Below, one piece after another: positions 1 to 11,766 of a stretch of DNA of 64,000 bases. Origin of the DNA: Trebouxia sp. TZW2008 (Eukaryota > Chlorophyta > Trebouxiophyceae > Trebouxiales > Trebouxiaceae); the NCBI GenBank assembly GCA_002118135.1, contig BDIU01000022.1, forward strand, positions 124,001 through 188,000, in the 5' to 3' direction. The position numbers were made by a program, and so were the translations under genes. Numbering within the stretch: position 1 is the first letter of the stretch; every line of letters starts with the position of its first letter. The notes below the pieces were generated by a model. That model ran no database searches, was not told where the DNA came from, and worked only from the letters and a program-made list of their open reading frames with translations.

Positions 1-147
1 GCAAGTCTTGATGCAGACTTTTTGATGGCTGCAAAGCGAACCAGTGGCAATCTGCACGTGTAATACTTCACTAACATCACTGCACCAGTGAAGCAGCACA
101 TTATACAGCGGCGTTGACAGGCAGCAGGCTGCTTGAGAACATGCTTG

Positions 148-560
148 AGCTTGCCTGTAAGTGCACTTTGGGTACATACAGTTGGTCTGAGTCTGCCTCA
201 GCAGCGGATGGCTGTAATGATTGAAAGCTGCTGGTATTTTACATCCAAGCTTGGTAGCAGTGAAGAAACACAGAGCAGCATCACGTTGGCAAGCAGCAAG
301 CTGGTTCAGCTTGCCTGCAGATGCATTGTGGGTACATCTAGTTGGTCTGAGTCTGCCTCTGCAGCAGATGGCTGTACGGATACAAAGCCGCTGCTGCTGC
401 GCATCTAAGCTTTGCAGGTCATGCACATCAATGCAGCAGTGAAGCAACACACTGCACAATGGCATCATCGACCAGCAGATCGCTTGGAGAAACGATTAAG
501 CTTGCCTGTAAATGCACTGTGGGTACATACAGTTGGTCTGAGTCTGCCTCCGCAGCAGAA
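148..560. repeat. Tandem repeat, about 170-187 bp unit, three copies
   Basis: A segment containing TTGGTCTGAGTCTGCCTC recurs at about 183, 343 and 534, in each case after a GCTTGCCTG start near 153, 319 and 506. Copies are diverged. On the minus strand each copy ends in a TGCAG- or ACAG-like acceptor before GCAAGC, so they may be decayed acceptor regions of the CCZ1 gene. Apart from these repeats I see no exon I can support in 1-811. Confidence 0.6.
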
Positions 561-811
561 TGATGTAAGGACAGAAAGCCGCCGCTGCTCCGCATCCAAG
601 CTTTATAGTTTTGGACGGGCTGTAGCGGTGACTGCTGATGTGACCTAGCAGCATCAAGGCACAGCAGTCAAAATCTCATTGCCAGGGGCACATGTAAATT
701 AAAAACACGAAACACCTGTAAACTGTCCGTATGTATCTTGAACAGTACAAACACTGTGTCAGCCATGCCTAGCTTGCAGCATCTAGCATCTCAGCAAGGT
801 GCGGTGAGAGT

Positions 812-2779
812 CTAAGCCATCATGTGAGGTGATTGCAGCATAGTCAGCTTGGCAATATATTCATCACGAGCGTGCAGGAAAAACATGACATTTGCTGCAG
901 CGCATCTGGACAACAGACCTGTAGGCACTGCCTCAACATAGGTGAGGTGTATAGCCCCACACATAAGGCATGTAACACAACACACCTGAGACCACTGTTG
1001 CAGTAGCCAAGCGCCTGCCAGTAGAGGCTCTTGCATAATGGGCACCAGAGTGATGGATGTTAAGCGGCACAGTGCAGCATTGTCTCACACACAGGTAAGG
1101 TGCTGCGCACAAGGCGTTGACAGACTGGCGTGCATTGCCTCAAGATACTACAGATGGGTTGCCTCGCACACATACACAGGCAGTTCATCGGGAATGGGTA
1201 TATGAGACAACAGACCTGAGCGCAGCTGTTGCAGTTGCCAAGCGCCTCCCAATGGAGGGTCCTTGCATGACGGGCACCATAGTGATGGACGCTAAGCGGT
1301 ACAGTGCGGCTGTGTCCTGCTGCGACAGGGAGCTCCACAAGCAGTACTGGTCTTGCAAGATCATCACGCCTTGTACCATCTGCCCATCGCCCAGATCTGC
1401 TATTGTGAGCTGGCTGGCTAAACTGTGAACAGCTGCATGTGACAACAGCAAGGGTTTTAGATCAAGTGAGGAAGGCAAGACATTCACGCAGGCAAATGTC
1501 ATTGCTTGTTAGATCCTAGAGTTGACATCCACTTGCCCAAGCGGTGAGCCCTGACAGTTCATTGCCTGGATGTTGCCAAATTGCAAGACCATGCATGTTC
1601 TCGAAGCTTGATTACATTGTCGGGCAGTCACTGCCCATCAGCACTTGCCAACAGCATAGCTGAGTTACAGCCCAAGCCACAGGGCAGGCTGTGCGGCTGA
1701 TGACACCGCAGGCAACAAGCTGTTGCTTCACGACAATGGCAGACGACAGTGCACAGACCTGAAAAGATGTGGGTTGTCAAGTGTGCGCCAGAGTATGCCG
1801 GCAAATGGTCCAAAGGACTTTGCAGTGACAGTCAATTGGACTTGGGTTTTGGACCGCAAATCAAGTTTCAACAGAGCATCCACGGAGAAATGATTGCTCC
1901 AGAAGAGCAAGGCCATGTTGGCCGTGCAAAAGTGTGATGAAGCAGTGAAACAGTCACTGGCAAGACCCGCTTTATGCACAGACCTGAAAAGATATGACTG
2001 TCAAGTGGGAGCCAGGGTATGCCAGCAAGCATGCCCAAAGGGCTTTGCAACGACAGCAAATCCTTGCTTTTGGGCCGCAACAGCCTGGCTGCAGTCTCAT
2101 TCAGCACGCTTTGCAGGGCAGCCTGTACTCCCTCTGTATCAGATGCCTGCGCTGGCGTGCTTGAGTGAGGTGTACATATGTGTGGATATGTAGCAAAGCT
2201 TTGCATGCAAGTGCTGACCTCACCAGCATCTCTCTCAAGGAGCCATGCAGCAATCTGTACTGCATGTAGACTTGCTGTAATACAGCCTGTAGACCAGCTT
2301 CCTGAACTGTATGAGGGAGCCATTCACGAGCGACCACCTGCATGCAACGGGTGGGTGACACCTGAGGCACATGTCAAGGGGCTCACGCAGCACCTTGGCC
2401 CTTACCAAGAGCAGTATAATGCTGGATTCCGGTCGGTGAAATGTCCATAAGTGCTTCTCAGCTTGCATACTATCGCAACATGCATCCTGCGGATACAACT
2501 TCCTGTCTGGTGGCGTCAGACAAATCAAGTGAACGAGTCAACTCATGATACCTCGGCGAAGTTGCCCACAAACGTGAGCAAAGCTTGGGCCAAGCCCACT
2601 ACCGAGGTCTGGTGATCAACAGAGCACTCTTCCGGGTGATAAGCAAGGATCTGGCGGGCCTCTTCACCCTCAGGGTAGTCGCATTCCACGTCGAACGCGC
2701 AAAGCTGAAGTGGCGGGGCTTCTGCATGTTCAAGTGCCGTAGCCATGTCGCCGCAAGAAACTGACGCAAGGTCTTGCAT
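812..2779 (-). CDS. CCZ1: CCZ1-like vacuolar fusion protein (Mon1-Ccz1 Rab7 GEF subunit), 3' end uncertain
   Basis: Phase-consistent exons: 2779-2552, 2498-2406, 2337-2224, 2146-1984, 1432-1216 and possibly 905-812 (303 codons in all). The first exon has the CCZ1 N-terminal longin pattern: LCAFDVECDYPEGEEARQIL, then a YHPEEC segment and VGLAQALLTF. Exon 2 (QDACCDSMQAEKHLWTFH) and exon 3 (YRLLHGSLREML) follow the order of plant CCZ1, and exon 5 (QGVMILQDQYCLWSSLSQQD) matches its second longin region. In the known family, CCZ1 pairs with MON1 and activates Rab7 on late endosomes and vacuoles. The start may be M1 or the internal M12 (MATALEH). Known CCZ1 proteins are nearer 450-500 residues, so this model lacks a C-terminal third: the exon at 905-812 with its stop may be wrong and the gene may run off the left edge. 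Exons 4 and 5 each have a decayed downstream copy of their donor end. Confidence 0.72.
981..1320 (-). repeat. Duplicated 3' end and donor of CCZ1 exon 5
   Basis: The end of exon 5 (1320-1216, donor GTCTG) has a second copy at about 1075-986, offset about 230 bp, including CACTCTGGTGCCCAT and GCGCTTGGC and a GTGTG donor. The second copy is decayed and lies in the following intron. Confidence 0.7.
1753..2100 (-). repeat. Duplicated 3' end and donor of CCZ1 exon 4
   Basis: The block ending in CACAGACCTGAAAAGAT on the plus strand occurs at 1976 (the used donor) and at 1751, offset 225 bp. The downstream copy keeps the TTTTCAG|GTCTGTG boundary, but its reading frame has drifted. Confidence 0.72.
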
Positions 2780-2832
2780 GAGAGCTCAACAAGCAACTTC
2801 TGATGCAGCTTCTCCACAAGGTGTGCGCACGC

Positions 2833-3033
2833 GCACTGTCGGATGTGGGGTGGGGGGGGGTGTGGTTCAAGGGGGGTGACAGGTTGCCAATGGGCACAGT
2901 GTCTACATCAGCCTGACAGTGTCATCTCCATTAGGTAATCACATGCGCACTGTCGGATATGGGGCGGGGGCGTGTCAAGGGGCTTGACAGGTTGCCATGG
3001 GCGCACTGTCTACATCAGCCTGACAGTGTCATA
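2833..3033. repeat. 112-bp tandem duplication in the presumed CCZ1 promoter
   Basis: GCGCACTGTCGGAT occurs at 2833 and 2945, and ACATCAGCCTGACAGTGTCAT follows in both copies. It lies in the 400 bp between the CCZ1 start (2779) and the CDC16 stop (3179). The second unit contains a perfect inverted repeat CACTGTC-N11-GACAGTG; the first is altered at one arm. It is relatively G-rich and CpG-containing, as the other gene 5' regions here are. Confidence 0.7.
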
Positions 3034-3178
3034 GAGCTCAAATTGTGCTGCCAGATTGTTCGTTGCAAGCTATGGCGATACATGACAGGCTCATAGCAGG
3101 TTCAGGTGCATGCTGAGCTGCAGTTTGATGCAATGCATGAAGCCATGTCATAACCAATGCCGTATGCTTGTCATTGAC

Positions 3179-6100
3179 TCAGCCAAACACATCATCTCCT
3201 TCAAGCTCCTCTGGGACGGCTTCGTCTTGCAAAGCAATGGCCAGCATCTCAGAGGTGAATGTGTCTTCTGGCCGCAAGCCTAAAGCCTTATGATAGTCCT
3301 CAATAGCCTGCTGCAGATCACCCTGCATGCCCATTTCACCAATGTTGCCAATGCAAATATCGGAAAGCACGAAGCAAATGCTTGCTGTCTGTTGCATGGC
3401 ATGGAACTTTGCTCACAGGAACAGAGCGCGCATTGCAGTCAGAAAATGCCTGCCTGATCACATCACAAGACAACCACAATATGCTCAAGAGCACACCCAG
3501 TGCATGCACAACATGTGACCCCTTCAGCTTGAGGTCACGTCTTGTGCATGTATATAAACAGGCATCAAGCAAGTGGGTACATCCAGTCACATGGCCTTGT
3601 CACACAGCTTGCTTGTGACAGGACAGACTGCCTTTCGCAGTGTACGCTTGGGCAATTCCAGGCATAGGCGCCAAGAGTAAGCCCAGAGACACTTGGCAGA
3701 CAACTGCGTACAAAAATCTCTTCACCCTCCACACTCAGTATAAGTGGGTCAGGTTGGCACAAAACCAAACGGTTGGGAGACAGCTGATTGCTCCGGTATG
3801 TACAGTACAAACCTAGCTGGGCCTGCTAAGCCTGTTTTGCATGCATGTTGAATGAACAACCGAACGACCGAACAAACACATGACTTGATGACATCATGCA
3901 CAAAGTACCTTGAGATGCCTGGTGAAGCCTAGGGCAGCATATGTTCCTGACTGGCCAGGGCACAGTCCCAAGGCCCGCTCATACACCTGAATTGCCTCAT
4001 CCCATCGCTGCTGCTTTCTGTAACAATGGCCAAGGTTCACCACTAGGGGCTCCCATCCTGTATCAAGCATCAGCGCATGTGACTTGGTGTTCTTTGGGTA
4101 CGTGCTATGGATGAGGCAAGTGTTACGGCTAATGCAAGCTTCAAATCATAAGCACCAGGCGCTGTTTCAAGCAACATTCTGCTGCAAGGCAGAGCCCACT
4201 AGGCATTTATATCTTTAGGTTGTTGTCAGAAGAGCAAGGCAATGCAGCATGAGCTGAGGTGCAGTAGCCTCTTGCTGCCGAAGCTTCCGTGTCTGGTAGC
4301 ACGAGGCTTTTGCACCACTGATATTGCCTCTTTGCCTTGCTGTATTGACACTAGGCTAAGCATGTTGATGCCTAGTGGGCTCTGCCTTAAAGACTGTTGC
4401 TTGAAATAGGACTCCAGTACCATGAGCTCACCATAGCTACACCAGCCGATTTGCAGTAACAGCAGCTGCAATCAAGCCAAGCTCCCTGTTGTTGCTCTAC
4501 ATCTATATCTAGCTCAGTGGCCAGCAGAAGTCGTGTGTCATACAAGCCACCAACATCTTCTGCAGCTAAAAATGGTTGGTAAGAACACGTATGAGTGAAT
4601 GCTTTGGGCCTGCCAGGGAGCAGCTCTAGCCAGCGATAGACATGCCGTGTAATATGTAACCAGTGATCTTCACATGTCGAAAGCTTACCTGCATTGCGCC
4701 TTTCAGCAAGAAGCTCCAAATCTCTCAGCAACGACTGCTTGGCAACAAGAATGCCATGTGAAGAAGAAGCAACATTTAGAATGAGATCACACATCTCAGC
4801 TTACCTGCATTAAACCTGCCAGGAACAAGCTCAAGGGCTCTCAGCATTCACTGCCCATAGACATGACATGCTATGCAGAAATCAGCACTTCCAACAAGTT
4901 CACGTGTTCTAGCTTACCTGCATTGAGCTTGCCAGGAACCAGCTCAAGGGCTCTCAGTAGCCACTGCTCTGCAGACGTGTACTGTTGATTTCTGTAGGTC
5001 AGTACACCCAGCTCATTGCAAGCTAGTGGATCAGATGGGCACACCTTGTGTGCCTGCAGCCAAAACCAGTACAATCATTGTCAAGTTTGCGGTCACCACT
5101 GGCAAAGCTGCTGTCTGCGGGGCTTTCCACAGGCTCATCTGTGACCTACCGCAAAAGGCGCACTAGCATGTCCAGCAAGCGTCAAGAGACACAGCAGCTT
5201 GGTCGTGCATGCATCAACGGGTGCAGAGGCTGACAAATAGTGCAGATGCCGATCTGATACTAAACGCTGAAACTTTGTCCAACAGACTGGCAGAAGCAAC
5301 AGCATACAAGCAGCTGCCAAAGCTGTCATGCAAGCAGCAGCGGGTCATGAGCAGCAGACGAGGGGACACTGAGCATCAAGGGGAACATGCACAGCATGCA
5401 AAGCACACGCAGCATGCAAAGCATGCATACCTGCAGAAACATCTGCTCTGCCAGGTGAAGATTGTTCATGCGCTGGTACTCCATTCCCATGCCTGTCAGA
5501 GGCAGATGCAAGCCTGGGAACAGGCGAGCTGCCGTCCTGTATGCTGCCATTGCCTGCATTGCCCACACACGGAACTGGTGATATAAATGGACTCAATATG
5601 AAAACACTCAACATGAGGACACTCTCGCTGTAAGGACAATGCAAAAGAGAGCCCGTCAATGCATTTTGTTGCAACGGAGCTGCTGAGTAAGGGTCGCCTG
5701 TGATGGGAACAAGTGTGGCTGTCACATCATATCATTGGTGTACTACACATGTCCTACTGCATGACAGATGACTTGGAGGACTGCAGAGTGTACAAGCATA
5801 ATTCATCCCAGAATGCCTGATAGCCGAGATGCAGCTGTACGCCATGCTCTGTCTTTTCACCATTCCACAGAATGCAAAAGCAGCGCCTGTGATTATCCTG
5901 CAGCTAAAGCTGTAGACAATCTTCACTCCACAGCAGAACCCCATGCTTCCAGTGGTCACATTGCCTGCTCAGAGCTCAGATGAGCTGCAATATATGTGCT
6001 GTGTTGGTCCCGAGAATATGCAAGCATTCCATACAGAGTCGACACAGTCGCCTGATCACCCTCCAGCGTTTCATTTCAGACAAAGTCGGCATGCTCACCT

Positions 6101-9100
6101 GATCACTCTCATCTTGGAAGGCAAATGCATTACCAAAGCCAATCCATGCAGCTGCAAAGCTGTTCTCTATAGTTGTGGCCTTGCCAAAGTACCGCCTGGC
6201 GCTGTCATACTGCTGCGTGCATAGGTAGTAGCAGCCAACTGCAAACCAAGACAAGGCCCGATCTGGATGCTCCTGTACCAGCCTGCAAACCACACTTGCC
6301 TCCACATGTTGAAATGAATCACATTCAATGTCAAGCTGAAGTGCGCATACTTGCGAGGTTTTGCTGTATTCAGCCTCACAGAACCTTTGAAGGATTCTGC
6401 GAGGCTCGGTTAGGCATGCACAGGAAGCACTTGTCGGTCTTGCATCTAGCTACCGTGCTATACTTGGGTTCCAAAACAGAGCAGTCAAAGCTTCAGCAGA
6501 AATGCTTGTTGCCAATGCTACAACATGAGGAAAGCTTTGCACACTGTTAGCATCTGAATACGTAACGACCTGCTGGCAGCTGTTTCAGGACAAGGTGGAG
6601 GACGACAATTGCCAGCAAGCTTTATGCCTCTGCCAAGAGCAAGATGCAGCCATCAGAGCTCATAGCCATCAGATACGATGATGTGCATCTGCTCTGAGTA
6701 GGTGCAACTCCTGAATAGTCAGTGCACGCTCATACCAACAGCTGGAAGCGTACCTACATTCCTCATGCACGCTCAAGGCCAGCAGCTCTGAGGGTGCATG
6801 AGGGTTGTGAGTGCGCTTCTAGCTGTTGATATGTCGTGCCACTGCTCAACTCCTGTCCATGTGTGAATCTTCCAGCAGCAAAGGATAATGTGTGTCAGGT
6901 GACAGCACGTCAGTCTTGCAAAGCGACTCGCACTTTTGATGGCTGAATTAATATAAAGTTGGTGCCAGTCCAGCTTTAGGCCTAACTGAAGGCAGCTGAC
7001 CTGTTCGTCTGTACTCTTTTTTGACCTAGAGGTAGCACGAGTCGCAAAGCAGGTGTTGCAATGAATCCGCTATTACATCTGCCAAAAGATGTCCTTCATG
7101 ACGACCGTCATTAGCGACCCACTGGTTTTGCTGGTGACAAGCAAATGCTTTATCAGCAAGAGCCCTCATACAGATGTGACAGCAAAGCCATCATGGGAAG
7201 CCACACGCTCACATGCATGCTAGCACCCAGGCAAAGACAATGAAACATCTGAATGCAGGGCACATCTTCTGATCAGGCAAAAATCTTTATGACTGACACC
7301 CCATTGTTGTTGCTGTCACATCGTTGTCCTTGCTGATGCAGCATCACTCTTGCCACCGAATAGGCATTGACTTTGCTGGCAACAGTCACAGTTGCTGACA
7401 TGCTGATGCTTCACAACAGACATGAACTCACAGATTGACAGAAACGCCATCATATAACCCTGTATCTCGCATGCCTCCCAGCATCCAAGCGAAGTAGACT
7501 TCCAGGCTGGCCCGATAACATTTTGGATGCATCAGCTACCCTAGTCAAAAATCCATTGCGGTACTTCTTAGGATTTGCTGGGCACACCTCCTCAAAAATA
7601 CCGCAAAGACTCTTGGCCAGGGATGGTCATGCTCCCAAAGAGTCATCAAGCCTCTGCCAAAGTCTGATCTTCAAGTCAGAGTTACAAGTAAGTACAGTTT
7701 GGCCAGAGGATTTGCCATATTACTGCCTTGCCTAGTCTGCAATATGTGAGCATGATCAAAGCTTTTGCCCGAGACCAGTGAGCTGCGCAACAGTTGACTG
7801 TGAGCCACAGAGTCATCAAGTCATGTGTTATTTCTCGCGGCTCAAATCCAACTATGCTGGAGCAGTTGTGCTCACACAATTTGTCTGCGCAGCTTGCACA
7901 GTGTCGTGCATTGTGCTGCAGCCCATGTTCAGAACGGCTTCTGATAGACTTGCATCAAGGCAGCTGATTGCGCCTGTATGCACCTAGTCACTGGGTCTCA
8001 AGGCCTGCCTGGCAGTGATTTGTGAATATGAATGAATGCATGAACGCAGCCCATGAGCAGATCCATGAAACTTGTGCTGGCAACACTTCTTGCTTTGCAG
8101 CTTACTTGTGTGCTCTGCGGAACAGCTCATTCTTCTTGCAGAGCTCCAAGGAGACAATGATATGTATTGGGTAGACTTCAGTGGCGTATGGATCATTTTC
8201 TAGCAGCCCTGATGTCAGTGTGTAGCAATCCTGCATGCAGCATCAACACTTTGAGCATGTGCCAGGAAGATCAAGGCAGGCAATAGAAGACAGCACATCC
8301 ATTGAACAAAGTTTGTCACTAAACTCCTTTGCTTGGTTGCATCTGTGCTAGAAAGTGATCATACTTGACCAGCTCAAATGCTCTTCATGTCAGGTTTGTA
8401 CTAAAATACACAACAACCCTCCTTCAGAAGTAAGGCAAACTTGGCTTAACAACCTTGCATGAAAGACAATGATAGGATTGTTTGCATGCGTGACATGTCA
8501 ACATGCAGAACCGCATGTGGGTGAGCATGTCTTATTGAGCATCGACATCAAACAAACAAAAATACCCTGCAGTGCTTACCAGACCTCATGTACACTGTAC
8601 ACCCAAAAGGGCATTTCTTTGGTGCAGCAGCATCAGTCAAGCAACATCATTTTGCATTGCTTGCCTGATATGCTCCCTCATGGTAGTACCACTCAGCTCT
8701 ACAGACCAGCACATCTACATTGGCTCCCAAACCACATCCAGAAGGCTCCCGTTCTGCTTCTTGACTGACTGAGCCTGGGGTGGTCATGTGGGTATCCCCT
8801 GGGCTCTGCATGGGGGACGCTGTTCCACCTCTGCTTCTGTCATACACCTGTCAATGACAGCAGAACTATGTCTCCAGGGCAGAGATCGAGAGCAGCGCTG
8901 TTGCAATTGGTGCATGTGCAACAGTCTTGTCATGTTGATGCATGTGGACATACCCAGGGCTCTGCACTGGAGATGCTGTTCCTTCTCTGCTCCCTTCATA
9001 CACCTGTCAATTGTCAACAGCAGTGACATGTGTCTCCAGGAGCGATCATCTGTGAATCTTCCCGTGGTCAAAAGTTGCCTTGACCTGATGGACACATGGT

Positions 9101-11291
9101 CATTGCCACTGTGTGCTACATGCAATCAGCCTTGCTGGCTGGCCAGGTCATGTAAATGTTGTCTTCCTCTTCTTCTCCTTCCCTTCACTGAAGAGCAGCG
9201 CTGATGCAATCAAGCCACTCTGTCAGAAGCAGCCAGAAATGCAGAACCTTCAAGATGCTGCACATTGATGACATGCATATTGAAGGTGGTGCATCCCTGA
9301 CCGCTTCAACTTACAGCAGCTCTCTTTGTGATGCCTGATTCATAAAGTCTGCCTAGAGAGGCAGTCTATGCGAGGTGTTCCTGGCAGTTCCTTCCCAGCA
9401 GCGGAAGCAAATGGAACAAGGGCACATGCAAGCGCAAGGTGTGCCTGTCACAGCGCAATGTGCTTTGTGTGCACAGCATGCACTGCACACTACTGCGAAA
9501 CAGCATAATGCACAGACTCAACAGAGTCCATGCAAGTGTGGTCCGTGCAAAACAATCCAAATAGGTGGCGCATCAGCTCGTCAAACACGATTGCCATGCT
9601 CACTGGCTGAAAGAATAATGGCATACCATAATTTACCCCCAATCAGCAACTTTCTTGCTCAAGGTATGAAAGCAAGCAAGCATGAATGGATAGGACACGT
9701 ACCAGTGAGGGTGTCCGCTGCACCATAGCACCAGCGCCATTTGTGTCTGTGGCTGGCTGTGCAGCGCCCTCTGTTACAGGCCTCTCTAGCTCTTGCAGGA
9801 TTTCCTCAATGCTGCTCTGCTGGTCATACTTCTTGCATTTGGCCCTGCAGAATGGGTCACTTAGTGAGTTCATACAACAGAGTGTACTATGGCAAGCTAC
9901 ATGTCAAGTGATCACGAAGAGGGTCGACGCAGGGTTCAAAACAGAGCGTACATCCCCGTGGCAAGCCAGATGTGAAACAACATGCAGAGGCTCAATGCAA
10001 AGTTCAAGACAGAGTGGTTATGTCTGGGGCAAGCCAGATTTTAAATGATATGCAGAGGGTCAATGCAAAGTTTAAAACAGAATGTTCATCTGTGGGGCAA
10101 GCCAGACGCAAAATGGTATGCAGAGGGTCAATGCAAAAATGATGCACACATGATGCCAGTCGTTTGGTTCAGATTGCGAATGCCATGTGCTGAGATGATG
10201 TCACACTTACTGGTATAGCAATGCAAGCCATCTGTCATCTTGACTGAACTTCAGGCCTTGCCGCAAGCGCGCTTCCTCATCTGCTGTGAGCATATGATTG
10301 TCAATCAGAATCTGCATTGCCAGCAGATGGTCCTTACCAATGCATGAGTCTGACAAACTACAAAACACATTTGCCCGCCTACGCTGCCATGGCATCACAT
10401 TGAAGCAAAAGACCAAAAGTCAACGCCTACAGCAGCTTTGACATACCTGAAAGGCTTCATAGCAGAATGGGTCAGCCTTGAGTGCTGCTTGGTACCACTT
10501 GACAGCGCGTCCATGATTCTCCAATGCATCATAGACTTTTCCGCGCAACAGACTGAGAGCTGAGTAGTAGCTGATTTGCTGGCCTGAGACATCCACGTCG
10601 TGATCATCCTGCAGTGTGCAGAAGCATGAATATGCAACTGTGCCTGTGCAATAAAAATGCATCCTGTTGAGGCTGAGTATACTGGTGCACTGCTTTAGCC
10701 AGCCTTTTAGGAACACAAGCCTGATAAGCACCTGCATGTCTATGTTGTCCAGGCTGTCTTCCTCCCAGCCACCCACCATGGTGAGGCATTCCTCCCATTC
10801 CTTGCATTCTACTAAGCACTTAGCAGCCAGGTACCGAAATCGGACATCTTGCTCTATAAGATCCGAGCCTTTGAGCAAGGTAAGCGCCCTGCGGTACTGT
10901 TTATCCATATAGAAGGCCTGCAAGAAAGCGTGATGCGATGTGACGAACTGTACTGACGAATGCGCATTCGGCAGCAGGAGAGCGAGGCTCAGATCCTGTG
11001 ATCAGCCCGGTGCTACTTCACCTGAGCGAGCGTGAACACGTCTGCCGGCGCCCAGTCGGACAGACTAACAAGCTTATCAGCATAGAAAATCGCAGAGGCG
11101 TACAGGTGCTTCGACAAGCAGTCATGGACAAGCTGCTGCAAGCGATGTATCTGCTGATGCGGCATGCCTGCAGTGCGGCACGCGCCGAATGGCTCGTTAC
11201 TGATTAGTGCTTGCGCCGATCGAACTTGCTCGCTTTTGCAATCAATCAAGCTAGCTTCGGACATTCGCACTGCAGCATGGCGCAAAGCCAT
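3179..11291 (-). CDS. CDC16: Anaphase-promoting complex subunit 6 / CDC16, TPR protein
   Basis: Exons I can place: 11291-11022, 10917-10732, 10608-10447, 10311-10211, 9844-9703, 8208-8106, 6282-6099, 5553-5431, 5053-4918, 4057-3909 and 3322-3179 with the stop. Where two are adjacent the phases fit. The N-terminus (DCLSKHLYASAIFYADKLV) and later ALSWFAVGCYYL, PLTGMGMEYQRMNNLHLAEQ and CPSDPLACNELGVLTYRNQQ are typical APC6 TPR motifs. The known role is as a scaffold TPR dimer of the APC/C ubiquitin ligase. Between 9703 and 8208 at least one exon is missing from my model. An ORF near 8735-8665 (VDVLVCRAEWYYHEGAYQ) fits the family there, but I see only a GC-type donor at its end. Expected length is about 600 residues. 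The start is the first ATG of a CpG-rich 5' end, divergent from the carboxypeptidase gene. Confidence 0.9.
4680..4975 (-). repeat. Triplicated 3' end and donor of CDC16 exon 9
   Basis: The exon end encoding LLRALELVPGKLNAG and its GTAAGCT donor (about 4975-4911) recurs at 4860-4797 and 4744-4680. The period is about 115 bp. The second copy still reads MLRALELVPGRFNAG before the donor, the third LLRDLELLAERRNAG. All three keep the CAG|GTAAGCT boundary. A fainter piece near 4640-4600 lacks a donor. Confidence 0.85.
5600..5735. mobile_element. Degenerate copy of the Tc1/mariner-type MITE
   Basis: CTCGCTGTAAGGACAATGCAA and, further on, CTGAGTAAGG match the order of motifs in the better MITE copies at 18947, 57822 and 59209, but the terminal repeats are not recognisable. 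It lies in a CDC16 intron. Confidence 0.45.
6380..8100. other. Large CDC16 intron, no exon seen
   Basis: TG/CA-rich intron sequence between exons ending at 8106 and starting at 6282. I see no ORF with family resemblance and no clear repeat. Confidence 0.5.
8790..9055. repeat. Two-copy tandem repeat, about 158 bp apart, in a CDC16 intron
   Basis: CTGGGCTCTGCATGGGGGACGC (8799) and CAGGGCTCTGCACTGGAGATGC (8955) start two diverged copies. Both continue through CATACACCTGTCAAT and GTCTCCAGG. Confidence 0.75.
9917..10136. repeat. 68-bp tandem repeat, three-plus copies, in a CDC16 intron
   Basis: GAGGGTCAATGCAAAG or close variants start at 9919, 9987, 10055 and 10123, giving a 68-bp period. Each unit carries GGCAAGCCAGA. 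Confidence 0.85.
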
Positions 11292-11766
11292 CGTTCTAGC
11301 GCTGTCACTGTGTGTGTGCGTGCACGTTCAAGCTCAATTGAACGCCTTGACTTTGTGAACAAGGTGCCATCAATGTCCGCAAGTGCGTCATTCTGATCCA
11401 CGTGCGTTGTTTTTCAACGCAGCTCACCAGCACGCTTGGTGTGAGCCTTCCATGCTGAGCAGTTCCCGGACGTTTATCCGGCAGGTGTGCTTGTTGAACA
11501 AAAGCTCGCTCTCGGTTCGGGCGCGCGCGAGGCCTCTGGGCAGCCACAGTTGCAGAGAACGCGCCGGCAGGCGTTCTGCGTCTTACGCAACTCGCTGCAA
11601 CCCGGTCAGCTCCGTAGAGCCAGGATCTGCCAGCGCAAGGTGCGAGACAGGCAATGGCCATGGATGCATTAAAAGTTGACAACACGCCTTCCTGTTGTGA
11701 GCGCATACGTGTCACAGGTGGCAAGAAGGGCGAGCAGCACCGACCAACACTGCAAGCACGGACAGC
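11292..11766. promoter_or_regulatory. Shared CpG-rich 5' region of CDC16 and the M14 carboxypeptidase
   Basis: 475 bp between two divergent start codons. CpG is frequent here (for example GGGCGCGCGCGAGGCC near 11519) and rare in the flanking introns. I infer a bidirectional promoter; I see no clear TATA box. Confidence 0.6.
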
